The notes: generated from the letters alone by a model not told the origin. A stretch of 64,000 bases of DNA from HXMU1420-2 sp017643305 (GCA_965217135.1 OZ244249.1:1922001-1986000); one strand, 5' to 3'; counted from the stretch's first letter, positions 26,376 to 35,451 are shown. Numbers and translations are program-made.

Positions 26376-27232
26376 TTAGTGCATGATCGGCCTGGGTTCC
26401 ATTGGGATAATGGTTTCAGGGGCGGGCGGACGGTAACCCAGTGCACTGTGTGGTCTCTTGGTGTTGTAGTGTTTCCTCCATTCTTCGATGATGATTTGGG
26501 CTTCTCTGAGGGAGTAGAAGATTTCACCGTTGAGCAGCTCATCCCTCATCCGCCCATTGAAGCTTTCGCAATATCCATTCTCCCAGGGTGAGCCCGGCTC
26601 GATGTAGGCTGTCTTTGCGCCGACCATTGCCCGGCAGGCGCATCCGCAGGATGCTGCCGAGAGGGGGCGGCGATCCAATCCCGAACCGCCTGCGCAACGA
26701 ACTCAGGGCCATTGTCCGACCGGATGAAGGCGGGAGGGCCACGCAGGATGAACAGGTCGGTCAGAGCATCAATCACGTCTGTCGAGTTCAGCTTGCGCTT
26801 CACCCTGATCGCCAGGCACTCCCGGCTGTGCTCATCGATGATGTTCAGCGTCCGGAATGCCTTCCCATCATCGGTCCGGCAGTGAACGAAGTCATAGCTC
26901 CACACATGATTACGATGTTCCGGCCGCATGCGAACGCATGAACCATCGTTCAGCCACAGCCGTCCTTTCTTTGCCTGTTTCGGTGGAACCTTCAGCCCCT
27001 CTCGCCGCCACAGCCGCTCGACACGCCCATCGCTGACAGACCAGCCGGCATCCCTGAGAAGCACAGCGACCCTACGGTAGCCATATCGACCGTATTGGCG
27101 TGCCAGCTCGATCATGTCGGCAACCAGCCTGTCTTCGTCAGCACGCCCCTTTGGGATACGCCTTTGCGTCGAGCGGTGTTGCCCCAGTACCCGGCACGCC
27201 CGCCGTTCCGAGACGTTGAACTGGGAACGCAC
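26376..27232 (-). pseudogene. IS3-family transposase OrfB, disrupted by a 41-nt insertion
   Basis: The N-terminal part (27232 to about 26666) has an HTH_21 segment and the first catalytic Asp residues of the rve integrase core (HVWSYDFVHCRTDDGK and FIRSDNGPEFVAQ). After DWIAA the expected continuation VGAKTAYIEPGSPWENGYCES is found in another frame from 26624 down to 26376, ending in RPHSALGYRPPAPET. Exactly 41 bases separate the two parts (26625-26665). The insert shifts the frame and separates the catalytic Asp pair from the final Glu, so the transposase should be inactive. Confidence 0.9.
26625..26665. repeat. 41-nt palindromic insertion in the IS transposase
   Basis: Nested arms CGGCA/TGCCG (26632-26636, 26655-26659) and GCATCC/GGATGC (26640-26645, 26649-26654) around a GCA loop, with a 3-base bulge. 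It interrupts a codon series that is otherwise contiguous with family proteins on both sides. Confidence 0.75.
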
Positions 27233-27264
27233 ATGATCGATGCAAGCACGGCGACGAGCGGGGC

Positions 27265-27543
27265 TCAGAAGTTTCCCTTTGCGGCTTCCGTCAGGATGAG
27301 CTTGTCCAGCGTCAGGTCCGACACGGCCCGTCTCAGCCGATCATTCTCCTTCTGAAGTCGCTTTAGCTCCTTCAATTGATCTACGCCCATTCCGCCATAC
27401 TGCTTACGCCAGCGGTAATAGGTCTGTTCAACAACACCTATCTGTCTAATCGCATCCAGACGAGGCATCCCTTGCCCCATCAGTACCTCAACCTGCCGCA
27501 ACTTCGAGACAAGCTCTTCGGGCTTTGGTCGCTTGTTCGCCAT
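27265..27543 (-). CDS. IS3-family transposase OrfA
   Basis: 92 residues. HTH of the helix-turn-helix_21/IS3 type (EELVSKLRQVEVLMGQG, AIRQIGVVEQTYYRWRKQYGG) followed by a leucine zipper (LKELKRLQKENDRLRRAVSDL). It ends with the segment KLILTEAAKGNF where IS3 elements usually shift frame into orfB. Appears intact. Confidence 0.92.
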   Translation of the reverse strand: MANKRPKPEELVSKLRQVEVLMGQGMPRLDAIRQIGVVEQTYYRWRKQYGGMGVDQLKELKRLQKENDRLRRAVSDLTLDKLILTEAAKGNF

Positions 27544-27653
27544 TCTCGGTCCTCCGTTTCCTAAACATAGCGCTGGACCAGTTCAGATGGGGAGGCTCAA
27601 CATTTTGTGTAACTGTATGGAAAAAGACTAAGGAAATCAACGATTGATTTCTA

Positions 27654-27706
27654 GTGTGAAAGTAATGTGTAAGTAATTAACGCAATAAAATCAACTACTT
27701 ACACGA
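27654..27706. repeat. GTGTAAGTA repeats, right end of island
   Basis: GTGTGAAAGTAATGTGTA (27654-27671), an overlapping GTGTAAGTA (27666-27674) and the inverted TACTTACAC (27696-27704) lie within 60 bases of the guaA stop. They match the left-end copies, in the same direct/inverted pairing. A 7-bp hairpin AAATCAA/TTGATTT (27634-27650) just inside may end guaA transcription. Confidence 0.5.
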
Positions 27707-27712
27707 TAATAT

Positions 27713-27729
27713 CTACTCCCACTCGATGG
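27713..27729 (-). other. Putative att site at the end of the resident guaA
   Basis: The last four codons and stop of the intact guaA gene. Paired with the copy at 24889-24905; the 8-base TCCCACTC core is the likely crossover region. Confidence 0.65.
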
Positions 27730-29278
27730 TGCCCGGCGGTTTCGATGTGATGTCGTAGGTCACCCGGTTGATGCCGGCGACTTCGTTTATGATCCTCGTG
27801 GCGGTTTCGCTGAGGAAGTCGTGGGTGAACGGATAATAGTCGGCCGTCATGCCATCCACCGAGGTCACGGCGCGCAGGGCGCAGGCATAGTCGTAGGTGC
27901 GGCCATCACCCATCACGCCCACGGTGCGCACCGGTAGCAGGGCCGCAAAGGCCTGCCAGATGTCGTCATACAGGCCGTGGCGGCGGATCTGGTCGATATA
28001 GACCGCGTCCGCTTCGCGCAGGATGGCGAGCTTGTCGCGGGTGATCTCACCCGGGCAGCGAATTGCGAGGCCGGGGCCGGGGAAAGGGTGGCGGCCAATG
28101 AAGCTGGGCGGCAGACCCAGTTCGTGGCCGAGGGCACGCACCTCGTCCTTGAACAGCTCGCGCAGGGGTTCGACCAGCTTCAGACCCATCTTTTCCGGAA
28201 GGCCGCCCACATTGTGGTGGGATTTGATCGTGACGGATGGACCGCCCGAAAAGCTAACGCTTTCGATCACGTCAGGGTAAAGCGTGCCTTGGGCCAGAAA
28301 CTCTGCGTTTTCAATGGTATCTGCGTGTTTCTGAAACACATCGATGAACAGCTTTCCGATGGTCTTGCGTTTTTCCTCAGGGTCCGACATGCCGTCCAGC
28401 GCGGTCAGGAACAGGTCGCTTTCATCGGCATGGATCAGCGGGATGTTGTAATTGTCGCGGAACATGCCCAGGACTTCCTCGGCTTCGTTCTTACGCAGCA
28501 GGCCATGGTCGACGAAGACGCAGGTGAGCTGATCGCCGATTGCTTCGTGGATCAGTACGGCCGCGACAGAGCTGTCGACGCCGCCGGAAAGTCCGCAGAT
28601 TACGCGTTTGTCGCCGACTTGTTCGCGGATCTTGGCAATGGCCTCATCTCGGTAGGCGCCCATCGTCCAGTCGCTCTTGAATCCGGCAAGGCGGACGAAG
28701 TTTTCATAGAGCTTAGCGCCGCGCGGGGTGTGGTGCACTTCCGGGTGGAACTGGACCGCATAAAAATGACGGGTGGTGTCGGCGGTGATGGCATAAGGCG
28801 CGTTGGGGGAGGTGCCGTAGACTTCGAAACCCGGGGCCAGCCGGCTGACATGGTCGCCGTGAGACATCCAGACCTGTTCGCGACCGTCATCGAACCATCC
28901 ATCCAGCAGATGGAGGCTACCTTTCGGCTCCACGTAGGCGCGGCCAAATTCGGCTGTGCCGCCACCGCCCGAGATTTTGCCGCCATCTACCTGGCCGCCC
29001 AGCTGGGTCATCATGACCTGTTGGCCGTAACAGATGCCCAGGATTGGCACACCGTAGTCGAACAGTTCCTGCGGGGCGCGAGGTGAGCCTTCGCGCGTGA
29101 CGCTGTCGGGCCCGCCGGAGAAGATCACGGCGCGCGGAGCCAGTTCCCGAACCATGTCCATCGTCACAGATTGGTAGGGGTGGATTTCGCAGTAGACGTT
29201 CAATTCACGCAGCCGACGCGCGATGAGCTGCGTTACCTGGCTGCCGAAGTCGATAATCAGAAGGCGGTCATGGGTCAT
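27713..29278 (-). CDS. guaA: GMP synthase (glutamine-hydrolysing)
   Basis: Converts XMP to GMP with ATP and glutamine. 521 residues: class I amidotransferase domain (about 1-200) with nucleophile in GICYGQQ (about residue 85) and His/Glu in FHPEVHH; ATP pyrophosphatase domain with PP-loop GLSGGVDSS (about 230); C-terminal dimerisation domain ending PPGTIEWE. The gene remains full length although the island is joined to its stop codon, because the att sequence restores the last codons. Confidence 0.97.
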   Translation of the reverse strand: MTHDRLLIIDFGSQVTQLIARRLRELNVYCEIHPYQSVTMDMVRELAPRAVIFSGGPDSVTREGSPRAPQELFDYGVPILGICYGQQVMMTQLGGQVDGGKISGGGGTAEFGRAYVEPKGSLHLLDGWFDDGREQVWMSHGDHVSRLAPGFEVYGTSPNAPYAITADTTRHFYAVQFHPEVHHTPRGAKLYENFVRLAGFKSDWTMGAYRDEAIAKIREQVGDKRVICGLSGGVDSSVAAVLIHEAIGDQLTCVFVDHGLLRKNEAEEVLGMFRDNYNIPLIHADESDLFLTALDGMSDPEEKRKTIGKLFIDVFQKHADTIENAEFLAQGTLYPDVIESVSFSGGPSVTIKSHHNVGGLPEKMGLKLVEPLRELFKDEVRALGHELGLPPSFIGRHPFPGPGLAIRCPGEITRDKLAILREADAVYIDQIRRHGLYDDIWQAFAALLPVRTVGVMGDGRTYDYACALRAVTSVDGMTADYYPFTHDFLSETATRIINEVAGINRVTYDITSKPPGTIEWE

Positions 29279-29527
29279 GGCCGGTGCTTAGGCGCGGTGA
29301 GCAGCGGTGGCAAGAGGCCGGAACCAGACAGAACGCGGAAATCGCGCCGTGAGCAGGCCCGGGGTGACGGATGTGCGCCGTTTTTGGGCTGCGTGTCGGT
29401 TTTGGGCCTGCCTGCGGACAGAGTCTTGTCGCTTTTCGCCGCCAAAGGGCGCTGGTGGGGCGCGCAGGGTGAGATCGCTGGGGTAGAGAATTCAAATTAA
29501 GCGAAAGCAATCTCGGGGATTGAGACC

Positions 29528-31072
29528 ATGGCAGAGGCAGCGGTGCGCAAACGTGGACGCGGTGGCGGCGGAGCGGCCCGACGGGCAGAGCGGGGCGCAG
29601 TTTCATTCGAAACTGCCCGGTTCATTGAGCGCAATATCCCTAATTTCGAGGTACTGAACGAAGAAGCGCTCGAAATCATCGAAACCAATGCCGAAACGGT
29701 ATTGGAAGAGATTGGCGTCAACTTTGTGAGCAACCCAGCTGCACTGCAGCGCTGGCGGGACGCCGGGGCGGATGTGGAAGGTGAACGGGTGCATATCCCG
29801 CGTGGCCTGGCGCGCCAGCTGATCAGCACGGCCCCCGGCGCGTTCACGCAACATGCCCGCAATCCGGCGCGCAACGTAGATATTGGTGGCCGTAACCTTG
29901 TGCTGGCCCCGGTCTATGGCCCGCCCTTTGTGCGGGATCTGAACGGCGGGCGTCGTTATGCGACGATGGAAGATTTCCAGAATTTCGTGAAGCTTGGCTA
30001 CATGTCGAAATGGCTGCACCATTCTGGTGGCACGGTGTGTGAGCCCACGGATGTGGCGGTGAACAAGCGCCATCTGGACATGTTGCTGGCGCATATGACC
30101 CTGTCGGACAAACCGTTCATGGGCTCGGTCACCGAACCCAGCCGCGCGCAGGACAGCGTAGACATGTGCGGGATCCTGTTTGGCGAAGATTTCGTACAGC
30201 AAAACACGGTGATGACATCGCTCATCAACATCAACTCACCCATGACGTTTGATGACGTGATGATGGGTGCGATGGAGGTGTATGCGGCGAACAACCAGGC
30301 CTGTATCGTGTCGCCCTTTATTGTCGGCGGGGCCATGGCCCCGGTTTCTGTGGCAGGAACGCTGACGCAGGTAATGGCCGAGGTGCTGGCCGGAATCGCA
30401 TACAACCAGCTGGTGCGCCCCGGTGCGCCAGTTATCATGGGGTCTTTCGTGACTTCCATCGATATGAATTCCGGCGCGCCAACCTTTGGCACGCCAGAAG
30501 CCAGCCACATCACCTATGGCGCGGGACAGCTGGCGCGGCGGCTGGGTCTGCCATACCGGTCGGCGGGGTCCTTTACCGGGTCCAAGCTGCCCGATGCGCA
30601 GGCGGCCTACGAAACCTCCAACAGCCTGAACATGGGCCTGTTGTCCGGCGTGAACTTCATGCTGCACGCCTGTGGCTGGCTCGAAGGTGGACTGGTCAGT
30701 TCGTACGAGAAATTCGTACTGGATGCTGATCAACTGGGCGTGTTGCACCGGCTGGCCAATGGCGTGAGCATGGATGAAGATGCCCAGGCCATGGGCGCGA
30801 TTGCCGAGGTCGGACCGGGCGGGCATTACCTTGGATGTGAACATACCCAGGCGCATTTCAAGAGCGCGTTCTGGCGGACCGACGTGCTGGATTACAAACC
30901 GTTCGAAACCTGGGAAGAGGAAGGCGCACGTGACAGCCAAACCTTGGCCGCTGCCCGGGTGACCAAGCTGCTGAACACATATCAGCAACCGGCCATGGAC
31001 CCAGCCGTGAACGAAGCACTGAACGACTATGTCGCGCGCAAGAAAGCCTCCATGCCCGACGCGCTTATGTAA
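29528..31072 (+). CDS. MttB-family (trimethylamine methyltransferase-like) protein, non-pyrrolysine
   Basis: 514 residues, a TIM-barrel methyltransferase of the MttB superfamily: NFEVLNEEALEIIETNAETVL, HHSGGTVCEPTDVAVNKR and HYLGCEHTQAHFK are visible. The frame has no internal amber codon, so it lacks the pyrrolysine of archaeal MttB and belongs with the non-Pyl group that includes glycine betaine:corrinoid methyltransferase MtgB. No corrinoid protein or methyl-accepting partner lies nearby, so the methyl acceptor is unknown. A basic Gly/Arg-rich N-terminus (residues 6-25) is unusual. Its end overlaps the convergent DUF6477 gene by 8 bases. Confidence 0.88.
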   Translation: MAEAAVRKRGRGGGGAARRAERGAVSFETARFIERNIPNFEVLNEEALEIIETNAETVLEEIGVNFVSNPAALQRWRDAGADVEGERVHIPRGLARQLISTAPGAFTQHARNPARNVDIGGRNLVLAPVYGPPFVRDLNGGRRYATMEDFQNFVKLGYMSKWLHHSGGTVCEPTDVAVNKRHLDMLLAHMTLSDKPFMGSVTEPSRAQDSVDMCGILFGEDFVQQNTVMTSLININSPMTFDDVMMGAMEVYAANNQACIVSPFIVGGAMAPVSVAGTLTQVMAEVLAGIAYNQLVRPGAPVIMGSFVTSIDMNSGAPTFGTPEASHITYGAGQLARRLGLPYRSAGSFTGSKLPDAQAAYETSNSLNMGLLSGVNFMLHACGWLEGGLVSSYEKFVLDADQLGVLHRLANGVSMDEDAQAMGAIAEVGPGGHYLGCEHTQAHFKSAFWRTDVLDYKPFETWEEEGARDSQTLAAARVTKLLNTYQQPAMDPAVNEALNDYVARKKASMPDALM

Positions 31073-31367
31073 TTGGGCTGACACCGCGCAGCGCCCGGAA
31101 CAGCTGGGCCTCTGCGACGGTGGCAATCAGGATGTCGAGATGGCGCACCGCTGAATACCCGGCGTAGTCGGCGGCGCGCTGCTTTTCCAACTGTTCTTCC
31201 ATATCCAGAAGTCGGGGCAGGGCCTCGATCGTACGGGGCAGCGTGCCAAACCCCAGCAGCCGCTGCAGGTGGCGTTTCCGATTATAGGACAAAGCGCCTT
31301 CTTTCGCGGCGCGGGTCAGGATCGACGGGCGGCGCAGGTTCTCCAGGCGGTTTGCGATATTCTGCAT
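31065..31367 (-). CDS. DUF6477 family protein
   Basis: 100 residues from MQNIANRLENLRRP (ATG 31367). Helical, Arg/Leu-rich; the segment RAAKEGALSYNRKRHLQRLLG and the C-terminal AVRHLDILIATVAEAQ are typical of this Rhodobacterales family. It has no known function. It is divergent from the DUF6456 gene and overlaps the end of the MttB gene. The two DUF genes are often neighbours in Rhodobacterales, which suggests a shared role. Confidence 0.8.
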   Translation of the reverse strand: MQNIANRLENLRRPSILTRAAKEGALSYNRKRHLQRLLGFGTLPRTIEALPRLLDMEEQLEKQRAADYAGYSAVRHLDILIATVAEAQLFRALRGVSPIT

Positions 31368-31589
31368 GGTATATCCCTCAGGCAAGCGTTGCGATTTGCA
31401 GGAATAGACTATATACAACCATAGCAGGTGTTGCTTACTGGCGTCATCCACCGTGCGCCGCCCTTACGACTGTTTACCATTTTGAAACAAAAACTGTAGT
31501 TGAGAGGTGTGGCTGCGTCAGATGATAAACACCTTTAGGTTGTGGGTCGACCTGTCGGTCGGTCCGGGTGCCCAATCGGAGGACGACCC

Positions 31590-32639
31590 ATGGACGGTCA
31601 GTTGTATCACTTTGATGCCACATCCTTGCCGGGCTGGGTTCCCGAAAATGTGACGCATTATCTGATGCACACGGTCATCGGCCTGCCGATCCAGGAGCTG
31701 GCGCGGCGGCAGGGCTGTCATGCCTCCACTGTGTTGCGGCAGGTTCGCCGTGTGGAAAGCCGTCGCGATGATGCGCTGGTGGATGCGGGGCTGGTGCGTT
31801 TGGGCGACCAGTTTGGCGCGCGGGCTTTTGAAGACATGTCCCCGACCCAGGCTGAACTGGCCAGTGAAGCCGCGCGAGTGTTGCGGCGGCTGTGCGAATC
31901 CGGGGCGGTGCTGGCGGTCGCAGAAGGCATGCCCAATGCTATCGTGATGCGTGGCAGCAACACCGGCGCAGGGGCGCGGACGGCGGTGGTAACGGTTGAG
32001 ATCGCCCAGGCCATGGCTTTATGTGACTGGATCACCTGCGCCGGGACCGGCAAGATCGCCCGCTATCACGTGACCGCTGCAGGCCGAGCAATGCTGAGCC
32101 GACTGGTGGCCGAGGCGGAGAACCGGGCACGAACAGAAACCGACGGGTTCGCCGAGGATCAGGCGCTGTTTGCGAGGCCGGGTGGCGATACGCGGGCGCG
32201 CAAATCCCGGTTCATGGCGGTGGAAAGCCCACTGATCGCGTTGGCCCGTCGCCGTGAAAAGGACGGATCGCGGTTTCTGGACGATGATATGGTGCGTGCG
32301 GGCGAACGGCTGCGCGAAGATTTCGAACTGGCTCAGATGGGGCATGGCGCAGCACGTGACTGGTGCGATGTGCTGGCCGCGGCGGGCTCTGCTGCGCTGG
32401 CTACTGACCCGCCGATCAGTCGCGCGCAGCAACGGCTGACGGATGCGATGGATGATCTTGGCCCTGGGCTCGCCGACATTGCGCTGCGCTGCTGTTGCTA
32501 TCTAAAAGGGTTGGAGCGCACCGAAAAGCGCATGGGCTGGTCGGCGCGGTCTGGCAAGATCGTCCTGCGGATCGCGCTGCAACGGCTGGCGCGGCATCAC
32601 AAGGAGGTCGCGCGCCACGGGGGTGACCTGATCGGCTGA
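31590..32639 (+). CDS. DUF6456 helix-turn-helix protein
   Basis: 349 residues from MDGQLYHFDA, with GGAGG eight bases before ATG 31590. N-terminal HTH-like region (about 25-60, IGLPIQELARRQGCHASTVLRQVRRVE) suggests DNA binding; C-terminal DUF6456 domain (about 200-340, with ARRREKDGSRFLDDDMVRAGERLREDF) is helical. Probably a Rhodobacterales-specific regulator; targets unknown. Divergent from the DUF6477 gene across 222 bp. Confidence 0.85.
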   Translation: MDGQLYHFDATSLPGWVPENVTHYLMHTVIGLPIQELARRQGCHASTVLRQVRRVESRRDDALVDAGLVRLGDQFGARAFEDMSPTQAELASEAARVLRRLCESGAVLAVAEGMPNAIVMRGSNTGAGARTAVVTVEIAQAMALCDWITCAGTGKIARYHVTAAGRAMLSRLVAEAENRARTETDGFAEDQALFARPGGDTRARKSRFMAVESPLIALARRREKDGSRFLDDDMVRAGERLREDFELAQMGHGAARDWCDVLAAAGSAALATDPPISRAQQRLTDAMDDLGPGLADIALRCCCYLKGLERTEKRMGWSARSGKIVLRIALQRLARHHKEVARHGGDLIG

Positions 32640-32755
32640 CGCGGCGGCAACGCATTGATCCCGGTGCATAGCGGCTATGTGACGCCGGGCCTGCGCAGGC
32701 CTGAAAAATGTGCTACACAGCCCAAGTTAACAGCACCTGACAGGACATCCCGACC

Positions 32756-33706
32756 GTGCGCGATTTGAAAATTCCCGAACAGCGTCATCCCGAAAAGGCG
32801 CATCGCGCCAGCACCAGCCAGCCCAAGAAGCCGTCCTGGATCCGGGTGAAGGCGCCGGGCGGGGCAGGGTATGCGGAAACCCACAAGATCATGCGGGAAA
32901 ACAACCTTGTTACCGTGTGTGAAGAGGCCGGTTGCCCGAATGTGGGAGAGTGCTGGAGCCAGGGTCATGCCACCATGATGATCATGGGCGAAATCTGCAC
33001 GCGCGGCTGCACCTTCTGCAACATCGCCACGGGCCGCCCGGAAACGCTGGATGTGTTCGAACCGGGCCGCGTGGCGCATGCAGTGGAGAAGTTGGGGCTG
33101 AACCACGTGGTCATCACCTCGGTTGACCGGGATGACCTGGAAGACGGCGGGGCCGAACATTTTGCCCAGACCATCCGCGCTGTGCGGCACAAATCGCCGG
33201 ACACCACCATCGAAATCCTGACCCCCGATTTCCTGAAATGCGACCCCTCGGTTCTGGAAATCGTGGTCGAGGCGCGCCCGGATGTGTTCAACCACAACCT
33301 GGAAACCGTGCCGGGTCTGTACCCCGAGGTGCGGCCGGGCGCGCGCTATTTCCATTCCCTGCGCCTGCTTCAGCGGGTGAAGGAACTGGATCCGCTGATT
33401 TTCACCAAGTCCGGCATCATGGTGGGTCTGGGTGAAGACCGGCAATCTGTGGTGCAGGTCATGGATGACATGCGCGCAGCGGATGTGGATTTCCTGACCA
33501 TCGGGCAATACCTGCAGCCGACACCGAAACACCATGCGGTGGACCGGTTCGTCACGCCCGAGGAATTCGCGTCGTACGAAAAGGCGGCCTGGGGCAAGGG
33601 CTTCCATATGGTCAGCGCCACGCCGCTGACCCGGTCATCCTATCACGCAGGCGACGATTTCGCCCGCTTGCGCGCAACCCGTCAGGCACGGTTGGGTGGG
33701 GTCTAG
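32756..33706 (+). CDS. lipA: Lipoyl synthase
   Basis: Radical SAM enzyme that inserts two sulfurs into octanoyl groups on lipoyl domains of 2-oxoacid dehydrogenases. 316 residues from a GTG start. Auxiliary cluster cysteines CEEAGCPNVGECW (about 55-67) and radical SAM cysteines CTRGCTFCN (about 82-89) are both present, and the C-terminal RSSYHAGDDF carries the conserved RSSYHA. No lipB nearby. Confidence 0.96.
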   Translation: MRDLKIPEQRHPEKAHRASTSQPKKPSWIRVKAPGGAGYAETHKIMRENNLVTVCEEAGCPNVGECWSQGHATMMIMGEICTRGCTFCNIATGRPETLDVFEPGRVAHAVEKLGLNHVVITSVDRDDLEDGGAEHFAQTIRAVRHKSPDTTIEILTPDFLKCDPSVLEIVVEARPDVFNHNLETVPGLYPEVRPGARYFHSLRLLQRVKELDPLIFTKSGIMVGLGEDRQSVVQVMDDMRAADVDFLTIGQYLQPTPKHHAVDRFVTPEEFASYEKAAWGKGFHMVSATPLTRSSYHAGDDFARLRATRQARLGGV

Positions 33707-34047
33707 GCCCTAACATCATTTCCGATGCTTCGCTCTTCAGTCAGGCCGGTCGCTGTCGGCCTGTGACCAATTACGCGAATCTGTAAGGCGGATGACGCGG
33801 ATATAGTTACGCCCCACCGACCGGACCGCCGGAGCTTCCGGTTGAAGAAAGCCCGCAATTGCGCGAGGCACCGACGTGGTTGCAGCGCATAGAAGATGAA
33901 CTGATCGTTCTGGCCAGTCCCAAACGTGAAAAGGCGTGCGGCCACAGCAGATTAGGGTCATGTCATTCCGGCGCTTTTCAGAGGCGCTTTTCAGATCGGG
34001 ACGGCCCGGTTAGGGTTTGCAAACAGACCAAAGATGGACATCCCAAA
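33707..34047. other. 341-bp gap between lipA and the amidase
   Basis: Holds a perfect hairpin CAGGCCG/CGGCCTG (33742-33763, loop of 8) 35 bases after lipA, without a T tract, which may act as a weak terminator. Further on, GGCGCTTTTCAG is repeated in tandem at 33969-33980 and 33983-33994. No gene is recognised; the amidase frame is open through part of it but its protein there is not family-like. Confidence 0.45.
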
Positions 34048-35451
34048 ATGAGCTTTGCCACCCAATCCGCCGTTTCCCTGCTGAGCGATCTCGCATCGCG
34101 TAAGGTTTCCGCCGAAGAGCTGATGTCCTGGACGTTGGAGCGCATCGCTTCGGTGAACCCTGCGCTGAATGCCATTGTTGCGTTGCGCGAGGCGGAGGTT
34201 TTGATGGCAGAGGCGCGAGCCAAGGATGCGGGACCTGTGACTGGGCCGCTGCATGGGTTGCCGATTGCGGTGAAGGATCTGGTCAACGTCAAAGGCGTGC
34301 CGTCGACCCAGGGCTCCCCCATCTACGCGAACTTTGTGCCGGATACCGACGATATGCTGGCCGCTGACCTGCGGGCGGCGGGGGCCATCCTGATTGGCAA
34401 GACCAATGTGCCGGAGTTTGGGCTGGGTTCGCATACGTTCAATCCGGTTTATGGCGCCACGGGCAACCCCTACGACCCGTCTGTCACCTGCGGTGGGTCC
34501 TCGGGCGGGGCGGCGGTGGCGTTGGCTACGGGGATGACGGCGCTGGCGGATGGGTCGGACATGATGGGCTCGCTGCGCAACCCGGCGGGGTGGTGCAATG
34601 TGTATGGTTTCCGGCCCAGCTGGGGCCGGGTGCTGGGCGAACCGATCGGCGACAATTTCTTGCATCATCTGTCCACCTTGGGGCCCATGGGCCGCAGCCC
34701 GGCGGATATTGCCGTGTTGCTGGACGTGCTGTCGCATCCGGACCCGCGCCAGCCGCATGGGATGGTCTGCCCGCCCGCGGCACCGTTGGAGGCCGCGGAC
34801 CTCACCGGTATGCGCATCGGCTGGCTGGGGGATTGGGGCGGAGCGTACCCATTTGAGCCGGGCATTCTGTCGCTGTGCGAGGACGGGCTGGAGGTGATGC
34901 GCGGCCTTGGTGCGCAGGTCGAAGAGGTCGCCGCGCCGTTCCCGTCTGAACAGATCTGGGACAGCTGGACCACCCTGCGGTCCTGGCAGGTGTCAGCCGG
35001 TCTGGCACTGTTGCAGGACCAGAAAGCCCAGTTGAAAGACAGCGCCATGTGGGAGCTGGAGCGCGGGCTGGCCATGTCGGCGCAAGAGGTGCACAAAGCC
35101 AGCGTACAGCGGTCGGATTGGTTTAAGTCGGCTGCGCAACTCTTTGAAAAATATGATGCTATGGTGCTGCCGACGGCGCAGGTTTGGCCCTTTGCCACGT
35201 CTAAACCCTGGCCGACGGAGATCGCTGGCCAGCAGATGGACACCTACCACCGCTGGATGGAGGCTGTGGTGCCGGTGAGCCTTCTGGGCCTGCCCAGCCT
35301 AGCCATGCCCGTTGGCTTTGGAGAGGCTGGGTTGCCGATGGGCATGCAAATGTTTGGGCCGCGGGGGAGCGACGCCAAGATTCTTGCAATGGGAGAGGCT
35401 TATCACCGGGCCACGGAATGGCCTCAGAAATACCCTGCGGCGGGAGAATAA
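34048..35451 (+). CDS. Amidase signature family hydrolase
   Basis: 467 residues from MSFATQSAVS. The Lys-Ser-Ser triad is visible: Lys in PIAVKDLVN (about 76), cis-Ser in CGGSSGGAA (about 151) and nucleophile Ser in DMMGSLRNPA (about 175). The oxyanion segment reads GSDMMGS instead of the commoner GTDTGGS. The substrate cannot be told from sequence; homologues hydrolyse amides, carbamates or Glu-tRNA amide donors. The start is set by the family; upstream ribosome site is weak. The DUF2189 gene follows after 12 bases, probably co-transcribed. Confidence 0.9.
   Translation: MSFATQSAVSLLSDLASRKVSAEELMSWTLERIASVNPALNAIVALREAEVLMAEARAKDAGPVTGPLHGLPIAVKDLVNVKGVPSTQGSPIYANFVPDTDDMLAADLRAAGAILIGKTNVPEFGLGSHTFNPVYGATGNPYDPSVTCGGSSGGAAVALATGMTALADGSDMMGSLRNPAGWCNVYGFRPSWGRVLGEPIGDNFLHHLSTLGPMGRSPADIAVLLDVLSHPDPRQPHGMVCPPAAPLEAADLTGMRIGWLGDWGGAYPFEPGILSLCEDGLEVMRGLGAQVEEVAAPFPSEQIWDSWTTLRSWQVSAGLALLQDQKAQLKDSAMWELERGLAMSAQEVHKASVQRSDWFKSAAQLFEKYDAMVLPTAQVWPFATSKPWPTEIAGQQMDTYHRWMEAVVPVSLLGLPSLAMPVGFGEAGLPMGMQMFGPRGSDAKILAMGEAYHRATEWPQKYPAAGE

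Larger units (their letters stand above)
26337..27601 (-). mobile_element. IS3-family insertion sequence (inactivated)
   Basis: About 1.26 kb with the orfA/orfB layout of IS3-family elements. Imperfect terminal inverted repeats: ATCTGACTGGTCCA at 26353-26366 and, on the minus strand, ATCTGAACTGGTCCA at 27574-27588; the outer bases read TGGACTGGG and TGAGCCTCC. Both genes run leftward. It sits inside the guaA island, upstream of the H-NS-like gene. Target duplication could not be assigned. The GC content resembles the host chromosome rather than the island, so it probably jumped in after the island arrived. Confidence 0.85.
24889..27715. mobile_element. AT-rich integrative island at the 3' end of guaA
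   Basis: Bounded by two copies of the guaA terminus: 24889-24905 and 27713-27729 agree at 13 of 17 bases with an unbroken TCCCACTC core, and both read I-E-W-E-stop on the minus strand. The interior is strongly AT-rich compared with both flanks. Contents on the minus strand: an H-NS-domain-like small gene, a membrane protein and an IS3-family element. No integrase or other mobility gene of its own is present. The 3' end of guaA is a known integration site for tyrosine-integrase islands. It is probably a non-autonomous or deleted island, about 1.6 kb before the IS landed. Confidence 0.72.
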
